From the NCBI GenBank assembly GCA_030789695.1, contig CM061133.1:92417248-92481247 (forward strand): DNA of 64,000 nucleotides, in the 5' to 3' direction. Position numbers and translations under genes: made by a program. How positions within the stretch are numbered: position 1 is the first letter of the stretch; each line of letters opens with the position of its first letter. Origin of the DNA: Scilla litardierei (taxonomy: Eukaryota > Streptophyta > Magnoliopsida > Asparagales > Asparagaceae). This document shows positions 1-11,082 of this stretch, one piece after another. The notes beneath the pieces were generated by a model. That model was not told the DNA's origin and made no database searches. It saw only the letters and a program-made list of their open reading frames with translations.

Positions 1-893
1 TATGTCTTTCAAACATACGGTAGCAATAAAAATCACACATGGTAAGGCGTCTATGTGAGGATTGATTGTGCACGGGATCCCATTGCTTCAACTCTGGTTC
101 CCATCCAAGATGACCATGAGGAAATAATAAGACATAATGCAATGGCAAATATGCAGGATGAGCCTCATTGATTTGCATGAGTTGATTATTTCCTCGTAGA
201 TGTAAAACAATATCTCGCATCCCGGTAGGTCGATAGCCATCTCCAGGTAAAATAACTGCAATCTCATCTATAGTTGGAAGGTTATAGTGGCGTCAATCTT
301 TTGTTGAATTATAATGCAGATATACAGGGAGATCACGACCAGATACATTTGCTTGAATTAAGACAGAATAAGCTTGAAGATATAGATGGATGAATGGGTT
401 TATGCCTGATAGACAATTTTGAATGATAAGTAAGACATCTGTTCTCAAATGAGGATTTCTATTACTTCGTAACTCTATAACAGAAGCAGGATCATATATA
501 TAAAGTTGACAATAACTTGATGTTTGATTCAGTTGTGGTAGAAGTGATCCTGTTCGATGACGTAATTCTCCATGAATAGTAAAAGATGTAGGACCTCTAC
601 CCGGAATTGATCAAATGAAGCACCAAGACTGGTAAATGCGTTAGCTGCGTTATACTCCCGAGCATATTTTCAAAATGATTTTGATTGCTCATTGTTACCA
701 TTATATAATTCGCGAATTGCTGTAGGGGGATCAACAAGTGTATCTAATTTTACCTTTCCTTGCAAACAGCATGTTCCAAAAAGATGAGTTGTTAAAGTTG
801 ACCTTGACAATTATTCATCCAAACAATGTAAAGCTGAGCAATGAGGGCATGGAATGTTCATTAAGCCAAGAGAATGCCGAACAGAATCCACAG
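1..893 (-). pseudogene. Helitron replicase (Rep) N-terminal region, broken and cut by the window edge
   Basis: Read leftwards on the minus strand this is the front of a Helitron Rep/helicase, the rolling-circle transposition protein. A zinc-binding cluster comes first (CPHC codons at 838-849, then GTCC at 766-777), followed by the Helitron_like_N region: GPTSFTIHGELRHRTGSLLP at about 538-598, RDLPVYLHY near 320, LPLHYVLLFPHGHLGWEPE at about 80-140, and DFYCYRMFERH at the edge. The catalytic Rep motifs and helicase would lie beyond position 1. In-frame stops at 811-813 (TAA), 670-672 (TGA) and 293-295 (TGA), and a one-base frame change near 603, make it non-functional. Family assignment rests on recognised motifs; decay is seen directly. 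Confidence 0.82.
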
Positions 894-998
894 TTGTTGG
901 GGGACAAAGTATATTTGGAATTGACCTACAGAATCTAGTTTACTGTCAAATTACAGTAGTATAAATTAAGTCTTATGTATGATCAACAGGATAATAAC

Positions 999-2437
999 CT
1001 GGCATAAGGTTCAGCATCTTGTGCAAAAATAAAACCAGATATGTTTATTTGTTCTTTTTCTCGTTCACTCCTTCTGCGTTGAGCAAAGGACCTATCCATA
1101 GTAAAAACAAAATTAAGTACAATTAGAATAAAGTAGAGTAGAAATGATTTTATGTTCATGGAAGCAGAGACTAAGGTAGATTACCTGGCAGAAGGTCCAT
1201 CATCTTGTTCAGAAACATTATCATTGCGGGAGGCTGAGCCCTCATGCAACTCGTCAAGTAGGGAAGTTGATAATAAAGGTGGTAATTGAGGTATATCGAG
1301 TATGCTGTTAGGATGCATAAATCGAGAAATGCCTCTTTGGTCTTTATCTTGTTCTCCCCTTCTGCGTTGAGCTAACAAATTATACAAGCTAAATCCAAAA
1401 ATATATATAATTACAGTACATTATCTCAAGAATAGTTGATTTTATGTACATGCAAGTGGATAATAACATAGATAACCTGGCAGAAGGTTCAGCATCTTGT
1501 TTAGAAATAGTATCACTGCGCGAGTCTGAGCCCTCATGCACCTCTTCAATTAGGGAAGTTAATGATAAAGGTGGTAATTGAGGTATATCGAGAATGTTGT
1601 TAGGAGTGACAAATCGAGAAATGTTCAATTGTTCTTTCTCTCGTTCTCTCCTTCTACGTTGAGCTAAGGAACTGCCCAAAGTAAAGCAAAAAATGAAAAC
1701 AATTAAATTACAATATCTCAAGAAACATAGATTTTATGTACATGCAAGGGGATATTAACATAGAAAACCTGGCAGATGGTGGAGCATCTTGTTCAGAAAT
1801 AGTATCATTTCGCGAGTCTGAGACCTCATGCACCTCTTTAATTAGGGAAGTTGATGATGAAGGTGTTACTTGATGTATACCTGGTATGTTTTTATGACTG
1901 ATAAATCGAGTAATGTTCCTTTATTCTTTCTCTCGTTCTCTCCTTCTAAGTTGAGCTAAGGATCTACCCAAAGTAAAAACAAAAATGAATACAATTAAAT
2001 TACATTATCTCAAGAATAGTAGATTTTATGTATAGGCAAGTGGATAATAACATAGATAACCTGCAGAAGGTGGAGCATCTTGTTCAGAAAAAGTATCATT
2101 TTACGAGGCTGAGCCCTCATGCACATCTTCAATTAGGGAAGTTGATGGTACTTTTGGTATATCGAGTGAGCTGTTAGGAGGCCTAAATCGCGAAATGTTT
2201 CTTTGTTCTATCTCTCGTGCTCTCCTTCTGTGTTGAGCGAAGGAACGACCCAAAGTACAACCGAAAGTAAATACAATTAAATTACAGTGGGGCAGAATAG
2301 AATTTAGGGACATGTAAGTGGATAAAAACCTGGCAAATGGTTCAACATCGTGTTCAGAGCAGTGTGTGAGGCCGATCCTTCGGAACCTTGAGATATGTTT
2401 ATATGTTCATGTTCACGATATCTCCCTTTGCGTTGAG
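999..2437 (-). repeat. Six-unit exon-like tandem array upstream of the Helitron Rep
   Basis: Six related units on the minus strand at about 2437-2329, 2237-2061, 1955-1769, 1663-1477, 1371-1185 and 1083-999. Full units are 187 nt (177 in the fifth), separated by about 100 nt, so the period is near 290 nt. Each encodes a variant of AQRRRREREKEQ, then SRF..PN.ILDIPQLP and SLIEEVHEGS. Most are preceded by TAG and followed by GT (CTGCCAG|GT), as an exon would be; the 2061-2237 unit has lost the acceptor AG. The first and last units are internally shortened. The basic RRRRER stretch suits the arginine-rich front of plant Helitron proteins, but that link is inference. Confidence 0.7.
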
Positions 2438-3105
2438 CTACTATGCTTTTTGCTATGAAACTATCAACATATGCCTAAATTGAGTGTACAGGATAAGGTT
2501 GAGTAATAATAATACGTGAAGTATGTAAGACAATGATTTATATTAGCAAATGCCATACCAGACGCATGTTGGTGTGAAGCAAGTGGAAATGATATAGTCT
2601 TGCGGATGTTCAAATTACGAAAACGTCCAACTGATTCAGCTAAAATAAACGTTAAAATAAAATAACAATACAAATGGTAAATAGTAATAGTAAATATATG
2701 TACGAAAGAAAACACGTTAAACAACTATATAAAACATGCATAATTTTGAAAATCATGTATAAGTGCAACATTGCAAAGTTAATCAATAAAATCTATTATA
2801 GACTCGTTAAACCGGATGCACACGTAACTGATAGTTGCCTTCCGGACATAAGGTTTGAAGATGGGAAGCAGTACGTGCGTAATAAGTGTTGGGTTGATAT
2901 TTAAAATGGCAATGTATCAGGGTAGTCGTATGATTTATATTGTGGGGTGGTTACATATAGAAAATGCTATCAGTAGTAAAGTGCTTAGAAGTAGTTCATA
3001 ACATTCTAATCTTAAATTTTTAACAATAAAAACAATTTAATTTACTCCAGTTATTTGGTTCTGCAGTGTGTATATATAATAAATAGAGACGGGGAATGGG
3101 TGTAT
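2438..3105. other. AT-rich stretch without recognised gene
   Basis: Only short open frames with no recognisable motif are present. It may be the upstream part of the Helitron, which would extend to the right because the Rep is on the minus strand. Confidence 0.4.
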
Positions 3106-3300
<195 letters not shown>

Positions 3301-3404
3301 GGGCATCGGTGGATGTGGATGTGGGCTATATGATAATGGTGAAGTTCAGATGGTTAGAATATGAACATGTGGTATTTAGCCTTACTTAGCTTCTTGTTAG
3401 ATTT

Positions 3405-3560
3405 AAGGGGGAAAACATGAGAAGAATATGATTACAGACCTAATATATGAGAAGAATATGAGTACAGGCTAAATATATGAGAAGAAGCTGAGTAACTAAT
3501 AATATATGAGAAGTCAAATAATATATGAGAAGAATATGAGTAAAGAACTAATAATATGGT
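3405..3560 (+). repeat. Degenerate minisatellite of about 25 bp
   Basis: Variants of ATATATGAGAAGAATATGAG recur about five times with small indels, ending about 40 bp before the LTR of element A. Confidence 0.7.
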
Positions 3561-3600
3561 AAAATTCTTAAGTTTAATTTGCATGATACTCAATGGTTCT

Positions 3601-4539
3601 TGATACAACTATTTTGAGAAGCCCAAGAGCAAGAGACCCAAGCCTAAGCTAAGGACGGGAAGCCCACACATGGGATTAGGCACACATGACGAGGCCCGCG
3701 GAGGGACTTGAAGTCAGGCCGGCCCTAGCCCGGAGAGCGCATGATCAGCTCGTGCTCTCCGGAGACAACCGTCCCCCTGAAAGCATGGAAGCTTAATGAC
3801 CATTAAGGAGCCCACTATCCCCCCCCCCCCACAATGTGTAGGCGCCTTGAACAAGGCGGATCATGAGGGCGTGAGGGGAGGCGGACGAGAGACTTGGGTT
3901 AAGGGCAATTGTGGGCCAAACCCTACAAAGGAATGGCAGGGGCAACCGGGAAGGGGATCGAATCCTTGACACCCACAACTGAGGTATTTCGATAACGAGA
4001 CCTTGCTTTTTCCCCCAAATTATCTCCTCCGCCATCGCTCGGTCTGAGGTTATGGGTACCGGTCTCGTCCTGAGCCGTGCATTGCCCACCGAGCGTCGCA
4101 CAGATCCGTTCTGACTTAGGCATCGAAGGGGACTTGGCCGAAAACAAGGTCCGGCCCCCCTGATGAGCTTTCTCGTCTGTCTATGAAGGAGCTGAACCGA
4201 GGCACCGAGGCTACCCCTCGGCATGAAACTGACCAACTTGTCACCAGTGGGAATAGACGCCAATCAAGACTAAAGAGCATTCCAGGCGCCGAGGCTACCC
4301 CTCGACGCTCATCCAGCCGAGGCCGAGCACCGGACCTGGAACCAAGGCTCCCCCTCGTCTCCACGTCGACCGAAGACCGACGCTCAGCGAAGGAGCGTCT
4401 GCTCAGCCGTGGATCCATCGCCTACCCATGCCAAGAGCACGTGTGCTTGGTGTGCCCAAGGGATCCCTTCGACCCCATGACCATGTTGACCGTCCAGTCA
4501 TCGGTCAACGATTCCGTAGTAAGAAAACACCCGTAAACA
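3601..4539 (+). repeat. Element A 5' LTR
   Basis: Begins TGATACAACTATTTTGAGAA and ends CACCCGTAAACA, i.e. TG...CA, 939 bp. It aligns along its length with 14962-15864 in the same orientation and with 6440-7377 in reverse. A poly-C run at 3820-3831 differs in length between copies. Confidence 0.92.
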
Positions 4540-4540
4540 T

Positions 4541-4560
4541 CTAGCACCGTCCGTGGGAAC
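4541..4560 (+). other. Candidate primer binding site of element A
   Basis: CTAGCACCGTCCGTGGGAAC lies one base after the LTR and resembles the TGGCGCCGTCTGTGGGAA site used by many Tat-type Gypsy elements, with several differences. The tRNA was not identified. Confidence 0.42.
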
Positions 4561-4587
4561 GAACAAAGCCCACTTCAACTCACCGAA

Positions 4588-6260
4588 ATGGAACCTGTCT
4601 GCAATGGCTTGGGGCGCATGCTCCCCATCCAAGAGGAGGGTGATTACATCCCTCCCGAGAACCAGCACAACCACACCACCAAAGAAACGGGCGACTCCCG
4701 ATCGGTGACTCATGAGCAGCTTTGCCTCTTCGCTCAGGAAACTAATGCCAACCTCTAGACATTGGTCCCCACGATTCAACAACTTGTCGACAACCCATCC
4801 GTCTGTCGAGCGGGGGCGGGAGGGGCCCACCAACGGGGGGCAGAACGACCGCAAGTACGGTCCGTCGTGGTTACCGACCACAGGGATGGAGACGCCAACC
4901 TGGAGCGGGGATTTACCATGCCGGGCTTCATCCCAGAGAGGTCCCTTACTCCCACCTCGCTCTGCGGGGGAGAGGGGACAGGACCTGAGCAAGCTGGAGG
5001 CGAATCGGTAATCGCCTCGTCTCGGAGACCGGGCTCTACCAGTCGGAGGCCGGACGGCCGCCGAGCCTCGTAGAACCGATCCCGCCGGAGCAGAAGTCCT
5101 CATCGAGTGAAACCAGAGAAGCAAGACTATCACAGGGAGAAGAGGAGCGCCTGCCAATCAACTCTCGCCCACAGCTCAGCAGGAACGAAGATGAGTCCCA
5201 GACGTGATCGCGCTCGCTCGCTACCACCAGACAACGATAGTGTGAGTGCTGGAGGGCGCCCGGAGGGCGCCAGAGACGATCGTTGCCACTGTCCCGGAGG
5301 ATAACCGAGGCACGGGTACTTTCCAGGTTCAAAGTGCCGACGTTGGAAAAGTATGACGGCACGGGCGATCCACTCGACCACGTGATGGACTACGAAGGGG
5401 GCATGTCGTTCCAAGGAGTTGACGATACCCTGCTCTGCAAAGGCTTTTATTCCACCCTCCGGAGAGCGGTCCGGAGTTGGTACCATGGTCTTTCCAACCG
5501 CTCCATCGATAGCTTCGGAGACCTCTCTTAGCAGTTCTGCAAACAATTCATGGCTAGGCGTCAGGTGAAGACCGATTCAGAACTCCTGTTCAATGTGGTG
5601 CAGGGTCCTGACGAAACCTTGAGGCACTACATGCGTCTCTTCAATGCAGAACGACTGAACATGGAGAGCTGCTCCGAGCTGGTCGTCAAAATGGCCTTGA
5701 AAAAAGGGCTCCGACATAGGGGCCTGAGAAAGTCGATGTACAACGATCCACTGAAAGACCTCGCCGGCGTCATAGCCAGGGCGAATCGCAACATGCTGAC
5801 GGAAGAGGCGCTAGCCGTGGACGACAGAGGCTGCCTCACGGGAATGAGGTGGGGATCCAAGCACGACGAGAGCAAGCGTCGCGGCCCCGACGAGCATTGT
5901 TAGTAGAAGAAGGCCAAGGGGAAGCATCGCAGGGATGAGCCACGACCCTCCAAGCTGGACGCCACCCCAGAGGCTATCCTCACGCACGCCCAAAAAGAGG
6001 GGCACTTTAGCTGGCCGCCTCTGAGGATGAAGAGGGGCAGAAAGGACGAGGAGAAGTACTGCAAGTATCACAAGGACAACGGCCATGACATTGATGATTG
6101 TTGGCACCTGAAGAAGGACATAGAGAAGCTGGTCAGCCGGGGGCACTTGAAGAACTTCACCGATGACACGGCCCCCACCCCTGGGGAAGGGACATCGAAG
6201 CCAGCAGACAAGGGGAAGAAGGTGAATGTGGTCCAGACGGCCATGCGCATCATCGAGTGA
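4588..6260 (+). pseudogene. gag: Element A gag, copy 1
   Basis: Capsid/nucleocapsid polyprotein that packages element RNA in the cytoplasm. The first ATG after the LTR (4588) opens a frame with MEPVCNGLGRM. The Retrotrans_gag domain covers about 5320-5880: FKVPTLEKYDG.GDPLDHV, SWYHGLSNRSIDSF, QFCKQFM, then LRHYM..FNAERLN. A C-terminal CKYHKDNGHD..DC knuckle and LKKDIEKLVSRGHLKNF (about 6055-6160) are typical of Tat-lineage GAG. Breaks: TAG at 4756-4758, a TAG near 5071, a one-base loss near 5285 relative to copy 2, TAG at 5529-5531 and paired TAGs at 5901-5906. The frame ends at 6260 with no pol after it. Confidence 0.85.
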
Positions 6261-6439
6261 GCTAGCGGGACTGCCAGTCGCCGCTTCGCCTGGGCAAGGC
6301 TAGCTTGCCCTCGCCATATCCGTTTTATGTTTTTCCTCCAAATGTATGCCCGGGTTCGAGGAATGGAAAGAACCGTGATTAGTACAGCTCTTTGTCGTTT
6401 ACTCTGGCTGGCTAGATGATCGATGGTAGAACAGGCAGA
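6261..6439 (+). repeat. Post-gag spacer, first copy
   Basis: Non-coding sequence from the gag stop through CTAGATGATCGATGG. It is repeated at 10905-11082. The first copy stops at ACAGGCAGA, where the inverted LTR begins; the second runs on into the minisatellite. Confidence 0.75.
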
Positions 6440-7377
6440 TGTTTACGGGTGTTTTCTCACCACAGAATTGTTGACCGACGATTGGACGGTCAACGTGGTC
6501 AAGGGGTCGAAGGGATCCCTTTGGCACGCCAAGCACACGTGCTCTCGTCGTGGGTAGGCGATGGATCCGCGGCTGAGCAGATGCTCCTTGGCTGAGCATC
6601 GGTCTTCGATCGATGTGGAGACGAGGGGGAGCCTCGGTTCCAGGTCAGGTGCTCGGTCTCGGTTGGATGAGCGTCGAGGTGTAGCCTCGGTGCCTGGAAT
6701 GCCCCTTGGTCTTGATTGGCATGTACTCCCGCTGGTGACAAGCGGGTCAATTCCGTGCCGAGGGGTAGCCTCAGCGTCTCGGTTCAGATCCTTCCTGGAC
6801 AGACGAGAAAGCTTGTCAGGGGGGTAGACCTTGGTTCTGGCCAAGTCCCCTCTAATGCCTAAGTCAGAACAGATCTGTGCGACGCTCGGTGGGAACGACA
6901 CGGCTCAGGACGAGACCGTTACACTTAACCTCAGATCGAGCGATGGCAGAGGAGATAATTTGGGGGAAAAATCAAGGTCTCGTTATCGAAATACCTCAGT
7001 TGTGGATGTCAAGGATTCGATCCCCTTCCCGGTTGCCCTTGTCGTCCCTTTATAGGGTTTGGCCCACGATTGCCCTTAACCCACATCCCTCGTCCGCCTC
7101 CCCTCATGCCCTCACGATCCGCCTTCTTCAAGGTGCCTGCACGTCGTGGGGGGGGGCGATAAGTGGGCTCCGTAATGGTCATTAAGGTTCCACGCTTTCG
7201 GGGGGACGGTTGTCTCCGGAGAGCACGAGCTAATCATGCGCTCTTCGGGCTGGGGCTGGCCTGACTTCAAGTCCCTCTATGGGCCTCGTCATGTGGGCCT
7301 AATCCCATGTGTGGGCTTCCCGTCCTTGGCTTGGGCTTGGGGCTCTTGCTCTTGGGCTTCTCAAAATAGTCGTATCA
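6440..7377 (-). repeat. Inverted third LTR inside element A
   Basis: Reverse complement of the element A LTR, 938 bp, complete to both termini (TGTTTACGGGTG at the left, AAAATAGTCGTATCA at the right). In LTR sense it has TATAAA (near 7050) where both outer LTRs have TACAAA, so it is not a recent copy of either. Confidence 0.92.
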
Positions 7378-7389
7378 ATTGCCCCCATC
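7378..7389 (-). other. Polypurine tract beside the inverted LTR
   Basis: On the minus strand GATGGGGGCAAT directly precedes the LTR, identical to the tract at 14950-14961. Plus-strand DNA priming would start here. Confidence 0.6.
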
Positions 7390-7601
7390 GTCCGAGCCGT
7401 TCGAATTCTGCCGGCGCGATTCGGACGATGTGACTCTTGGGGATTTGACAGGCGCGTCAGTCGAGGCCAGCCCATTAAATGGGGGTCATCATGACGTGGT
7501 CCGTTTGAACTTCTCTCGGTGCTGGTTTCGAAACACCGCCGATCTTCAGATGCTGCCACGTGCTCCCTTCCAAACGGTTTGGATTCCTTGATTGCTTCCC
7601 A

Positions 7602-7607
7602 TATAAA
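7602..7607 (+). promoter_or_regulatory. TATA box of antisense gene, copy 1
   Basis: CCCATATAAAGGC lies 131-136 bp upstream of the ATG at 7738 and is conserved in the opposite copy (14761-14766). A promoter here would read antisense to the element that contains it. Confidence 0.55.
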
Positions 7608-7737
7608 GGCGTCGGCCTCCTAAGTTTCGATTCTTTCGTGCCTTCCTGATTCTGGTTTTGCAAGCTCCTTCTTTCCATCGTCTATCTTCCTTCGGGTTTT
7701 TTTCTCAAGATAACCTCCTTTCTCCTTTACTTGCCCC

Positions 7738-9764
7738 ATGGCTATGCTTAGGATAGGCGATTCAGTGTCAGGATCAAGGGACCCCCCGGCGCTCGAATCT
7801 GGCAATATCCAGCCTTCGGGACCCGAAGTCCCCTCGGGGACACGTCCCGTACAAGACAAGGGGAAAATAAAGATTTTTACAGACCCCGTCGACGATGATT
7901 TGGCTCAGGCTGTTGAGAGGTTCGATGTTTCCCCAGCGGTCATCGGGTCGCTGTCTATGGCCCCCTTCCAAGTGGTTATGGAGATCCGGGAGAAGTATTT
8001 AGACCATCCATACGATGTCATGATCCCCTTTAGCGACGAGTGGATTTGCTTCCCGCGGAATAACGAGGTCGGCGTCTATGTCGAGATGTTCTGCTTGGAG
8101 CTTCGCTTTGCTTTCATCCTTTCATCATCCATGTCATGGAATTCCTGATGGTAGCCCTGTGCCAGTTGACTCCGTACTCCATCGCGGTGCTGACTTGGTT
8201 CATCATGATATGCCACTTCTACGGCTTGGAGCCGTCTCTTCCTATTCTCTTTAACTACTATCGGGTCCAGACGGTCGCCCAAGGGTCGTGGCAGCACCTC
8301 CGGGCCCGCGCGGGGAGGGAGTGTTTACTTGGCCTACCCCACTGGGTGGGGGACTCAAGCTCGAGCTACGTTTTTGTTGTCTTCCCTGGGGATGCCGAGA
8401 TCTTGACAGGTTGGGGAGGGTTATGTCAATATAACTTGACATTGACCCTCTCCGAGGCTGACCAGGCAGCTGTCCGGCTTCTGTCATCTCTTCCCATAGA
8501 GGAGAGGTCGGTCTGGCCTCTGCTGGACGACCTGCTTCTTAAGAACGTCTTGTGGTCTCCCGGTAGGTGCTCCTTTTCTTTTTGCTTTCTCCCTCACTTA
8601 CCCTGATCTTCTTTCCTTCTGCAGATATGGCTGGGCATGAGTTTACCCGCAATATTGGCGAGCTCATCCGACGAGGATCCGGCCGAAGCCGAGGGAACCC
8701 ATTGGGCCAGGCGCCTCACCGCACCGTTGATGAGGAGGTGTGTCAGGCCGAGCCTGCCGTGGGAAGGGTGGAGCCCTTTTTTGCGGTCACCCACCCCTTT
8801 GGCCGCGATAGACATCCCCGTAGGAGAGGCTACGGGAGCCGAACTCCCCCGCTCCGTCCAAGCCGAGGGAGGCAATGCTGGAGCCGAGCCGGCCCCTCGT
8901 GTGCCCGTGAGTGGTCGTGGCACGGGGCATAGGCGTTTCCCCCCCGACGTCTACTGGACCCAGCGAGAGGAAGAGGAGGAAGGAGAGTGGGGAAACCCGC
9001 ACTTCGGTGGCTCCCGAGGCATCGAGGGCCTCTGGCAAAACCCTCCCATTGGCTCTGGTGGCCACCCCGGCGGTCTCGGCCGAGCCTTCCTTAGTAGGAG
9101 CTAGGGTGGCACTGGCGGACGTCCTGGCGGGCCCTGAAGTTACCCTCGGGGACTCGGTATTCGTTGACCGGGCCGTGGCCAACCAATTGGCACACAGCAT
9201 CGTCCTCCCAAGGGACCGCTCTCTCCTGGAGAGAGCTCCTTCCGACAAACTGTCGGACCCTTAGTATGGTAGCTTCAACAGGTTTGGTCGTCTTGCTGCT
9301 CTCAAACTTGTCTCTTGATTCTTCGTAGCATACTTTCTTTTTCTTTGCAGGCCACTGTGATGGTTGTCGAGGCGCAGCGTCGGACGGCCCAGGCGAAGGA
9401 CCTCGAGGAGTCCTTGATTCGAGAGCGTTCGAGGGCCGGGGTGGCCGAGGTGGCCGCCCAAGAGGCACATATGGAGGCTCGACAGCTTCGACGCCGGGTG
9501 GATGAGCTTGCCTCCTAGGTGCTGGACCTCCAGGGGGCACTAGCCGACACTTAGAGGTCGGCCCAATAGGCGGAAGAGGCATTCCGCCAGGAGAGGGGCG
9601 ATCTCCGGAACGAGCTGGCAGACTTGCGTCAAATGACCTGGTTCACCGAGGATGTGGAGAGGGGCGTCGACGGGGTCCTGGGGGCAAGGATCACGAAGGT
9701 CCTTAGGGTGTCCTTCAGCTCCTATGAGGACCTCCTGGCCCCCCAGATTATTGACGTTGTCTGA
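7738..9764 (+). pseudogene. Antisense 'putative gypsy type transposon' gene, copy 1
   Basis: Starts ATG 7738 (MAMLRIGDSVSGS). The conserved block IREKYLDHPYDVMIPFSDEW, then NNEVGVYVEMF, QLTPYSIAVL, FYGLEPSLPILFNYY and SWQHLRARAGRECLLGLP matches the plant domain annotated Transposase_28/putative gypsy type transposon, found in extra ORFs of Tat-like elements; biochemical role unknown. A GT-AG intron fits about 8563-8625 (GTAGGTGCTCC...TTCTGCAG) and a second acceptor TTTGCAG lies at about 9351. The last exon is a likely coiled coil (EAQRRTAQAKDLEESLIRER) ending at TGA 9762. Breaks: a one-base loss near 8107 and TAG stops near 9516, 9552 and 9567. It runs antisense to the LTR at 6440-7377. Confidence 0.7.
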
Positions 9765-9810
9765 AACTCCTTCCGGTGGTTTACGGAGGAGCGCCCAGCA
9801 ACTGCTCCCA

Positions 9811-9817
9811 CCCACAG
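9811..9817. other. Inversion junction with 7-nt microhomology
   Basis: CCCACAG is the point where the inverted 3' region (compare 12560-12566, reverse strand) changes to gag sequence (compare 5169-5176). Both parents contain CCCACAG at the switch. Confidence 0.6.
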
Positions 9818-9827
9818 CTCAGTATGA

Positions 9828-10904
9828 ATGAAGACGAGTCCCAGACGTGACCGCGCTCGCTTGCCACCACCAGACAACGGCGGTGTGAGCGCTGGAGGAC
9901 GCCTGGAGGACGCCAGAGGCGACCGCTGCCTGCTGTCCTGGAGGATAACCGAGGCACGGGTACCTTCCAGGTTCAAAGTGCCGACGTTGGAAAAGTATGA
10001 TGGCATGGGCGATCCACTCGACCACGTGATAGACTACAAAGGGGTTTTGGCGTTCCAGGGAGCTGACGATACCCTGCTCTGCAAAGGCTTCAATTCCACC
10101 CTCCGAAGAGAGGCCCGGAGTTGGTACCATGGTCTTTCCAACCGCTCCATCGATAGCTTCGAAGACCTCTCTCAGCAGTTCTGCAAACAATTCATGGCTG
10201 GGTGTCCGCTGAAGCCCAATTCAGAACTCCTGTTCAATGTGGTTCAGGGTCCCGACGAAATCTTAAGGCACTACATGTGTCGCTTCAATGCAGAACGACT
10301 GAATGTGGAGAGCTGCCCCGAGCTGGTCGTCAAAACGGCCCTGAAGAAAGGGCTCCGACATAGGGGCCTGAGAAAGTCGATGCACAACGATCCGCTGAAA
10401 GACCTTGCTGGTGTCATAGCCAGGGCGGAACGCTACATGCTGACGGAAGAGGTGCTAGCCGTGGACGACGGAGGCCACCCCACGGGAACGAGGCGGGGAT
10501 CCAAGCACGACGAGAGCGAGCGCCACGGCCCCGACGAGCATCGTCAGGAGAAGAAGGCCAAGGGGAAGCATAGCAGGGATGAGCCATGACCCTCCAAGCT
10601 GGACGCCACCCTAGAGGCTATCCTCACGCATGCCCAAAAAGAGGGGCGATTTAGCAGGCCGCCTCCGAGGATGAAGAGGGGCAGAACGGACGAGGAGAAG
10701 TACTGCAAGTATCACAAGGACAACAGCCATGACACTGATGATTGCTAGCACCTGAAGAAGGATATAGAGAAGCTGGTCAGCCGGTGACACTTGAAGAACT
10801 TCACCGACGACATGGCCCCCACCCCCGGGGAAGGGACATCGAAGCCAGTAAACAAGGGGAAGAAGGTGAATGTAGTCCAGACGGTCATGCGCATCATCGA
10901 GTGA
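9828..10904 (+). pseudogene. gag: Element A gag, copy 2
   Basis: Duplicate of gag copy 1 lacking the N-terminal third. An uninterrupted 253-codon stretch (9828-10589) covers the Retrotrans_gag domain, with SWYHGLSNRSIDSFEDL and FCKQFMAGCPLKPNSELLF intact where copy 1 has stops. Reading then meets TGA at 10587 (CGA in copy 1), a TAG replacing the Trp after DDC in the CKYHKDNSHD knuckle, and TGA where copy 1 reads SRGH. It ends at TGA 10902-10904. The two copies differ by several percent, so the duplication is old or came from two different elements. Confidence 0.85.
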
Positions 10905-11082
10905 GCTGGCGGGATCGCCATTTGCCGCTTCGCCTGGGCAAGGCTAGCTTGCCCTCGCCATATCCGTTTTATGTTTTTCCTCCAAATGTACGCCCGGGTT
11001 CGAGGTATGGAAAGAACCGTGTTAGTACAACTCTTTGTCTTTTACTCTGGCTGGCTAGATGATCGATGGTAGAACAGGCAGA
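10905..11082 (+). repeat. Post-gag spacer, second copy
   Basis: Near-identical to 6261-6439 and continuous with the downstream minisatellite, so this copy shows the original arrangement. Confidence 0.75.

Noticed and set aside
738..938. 66-codon plus-strand frame
   Set aside because: It is the opposite strand of the Helitron zinc-motif region, which explains the sequence better.
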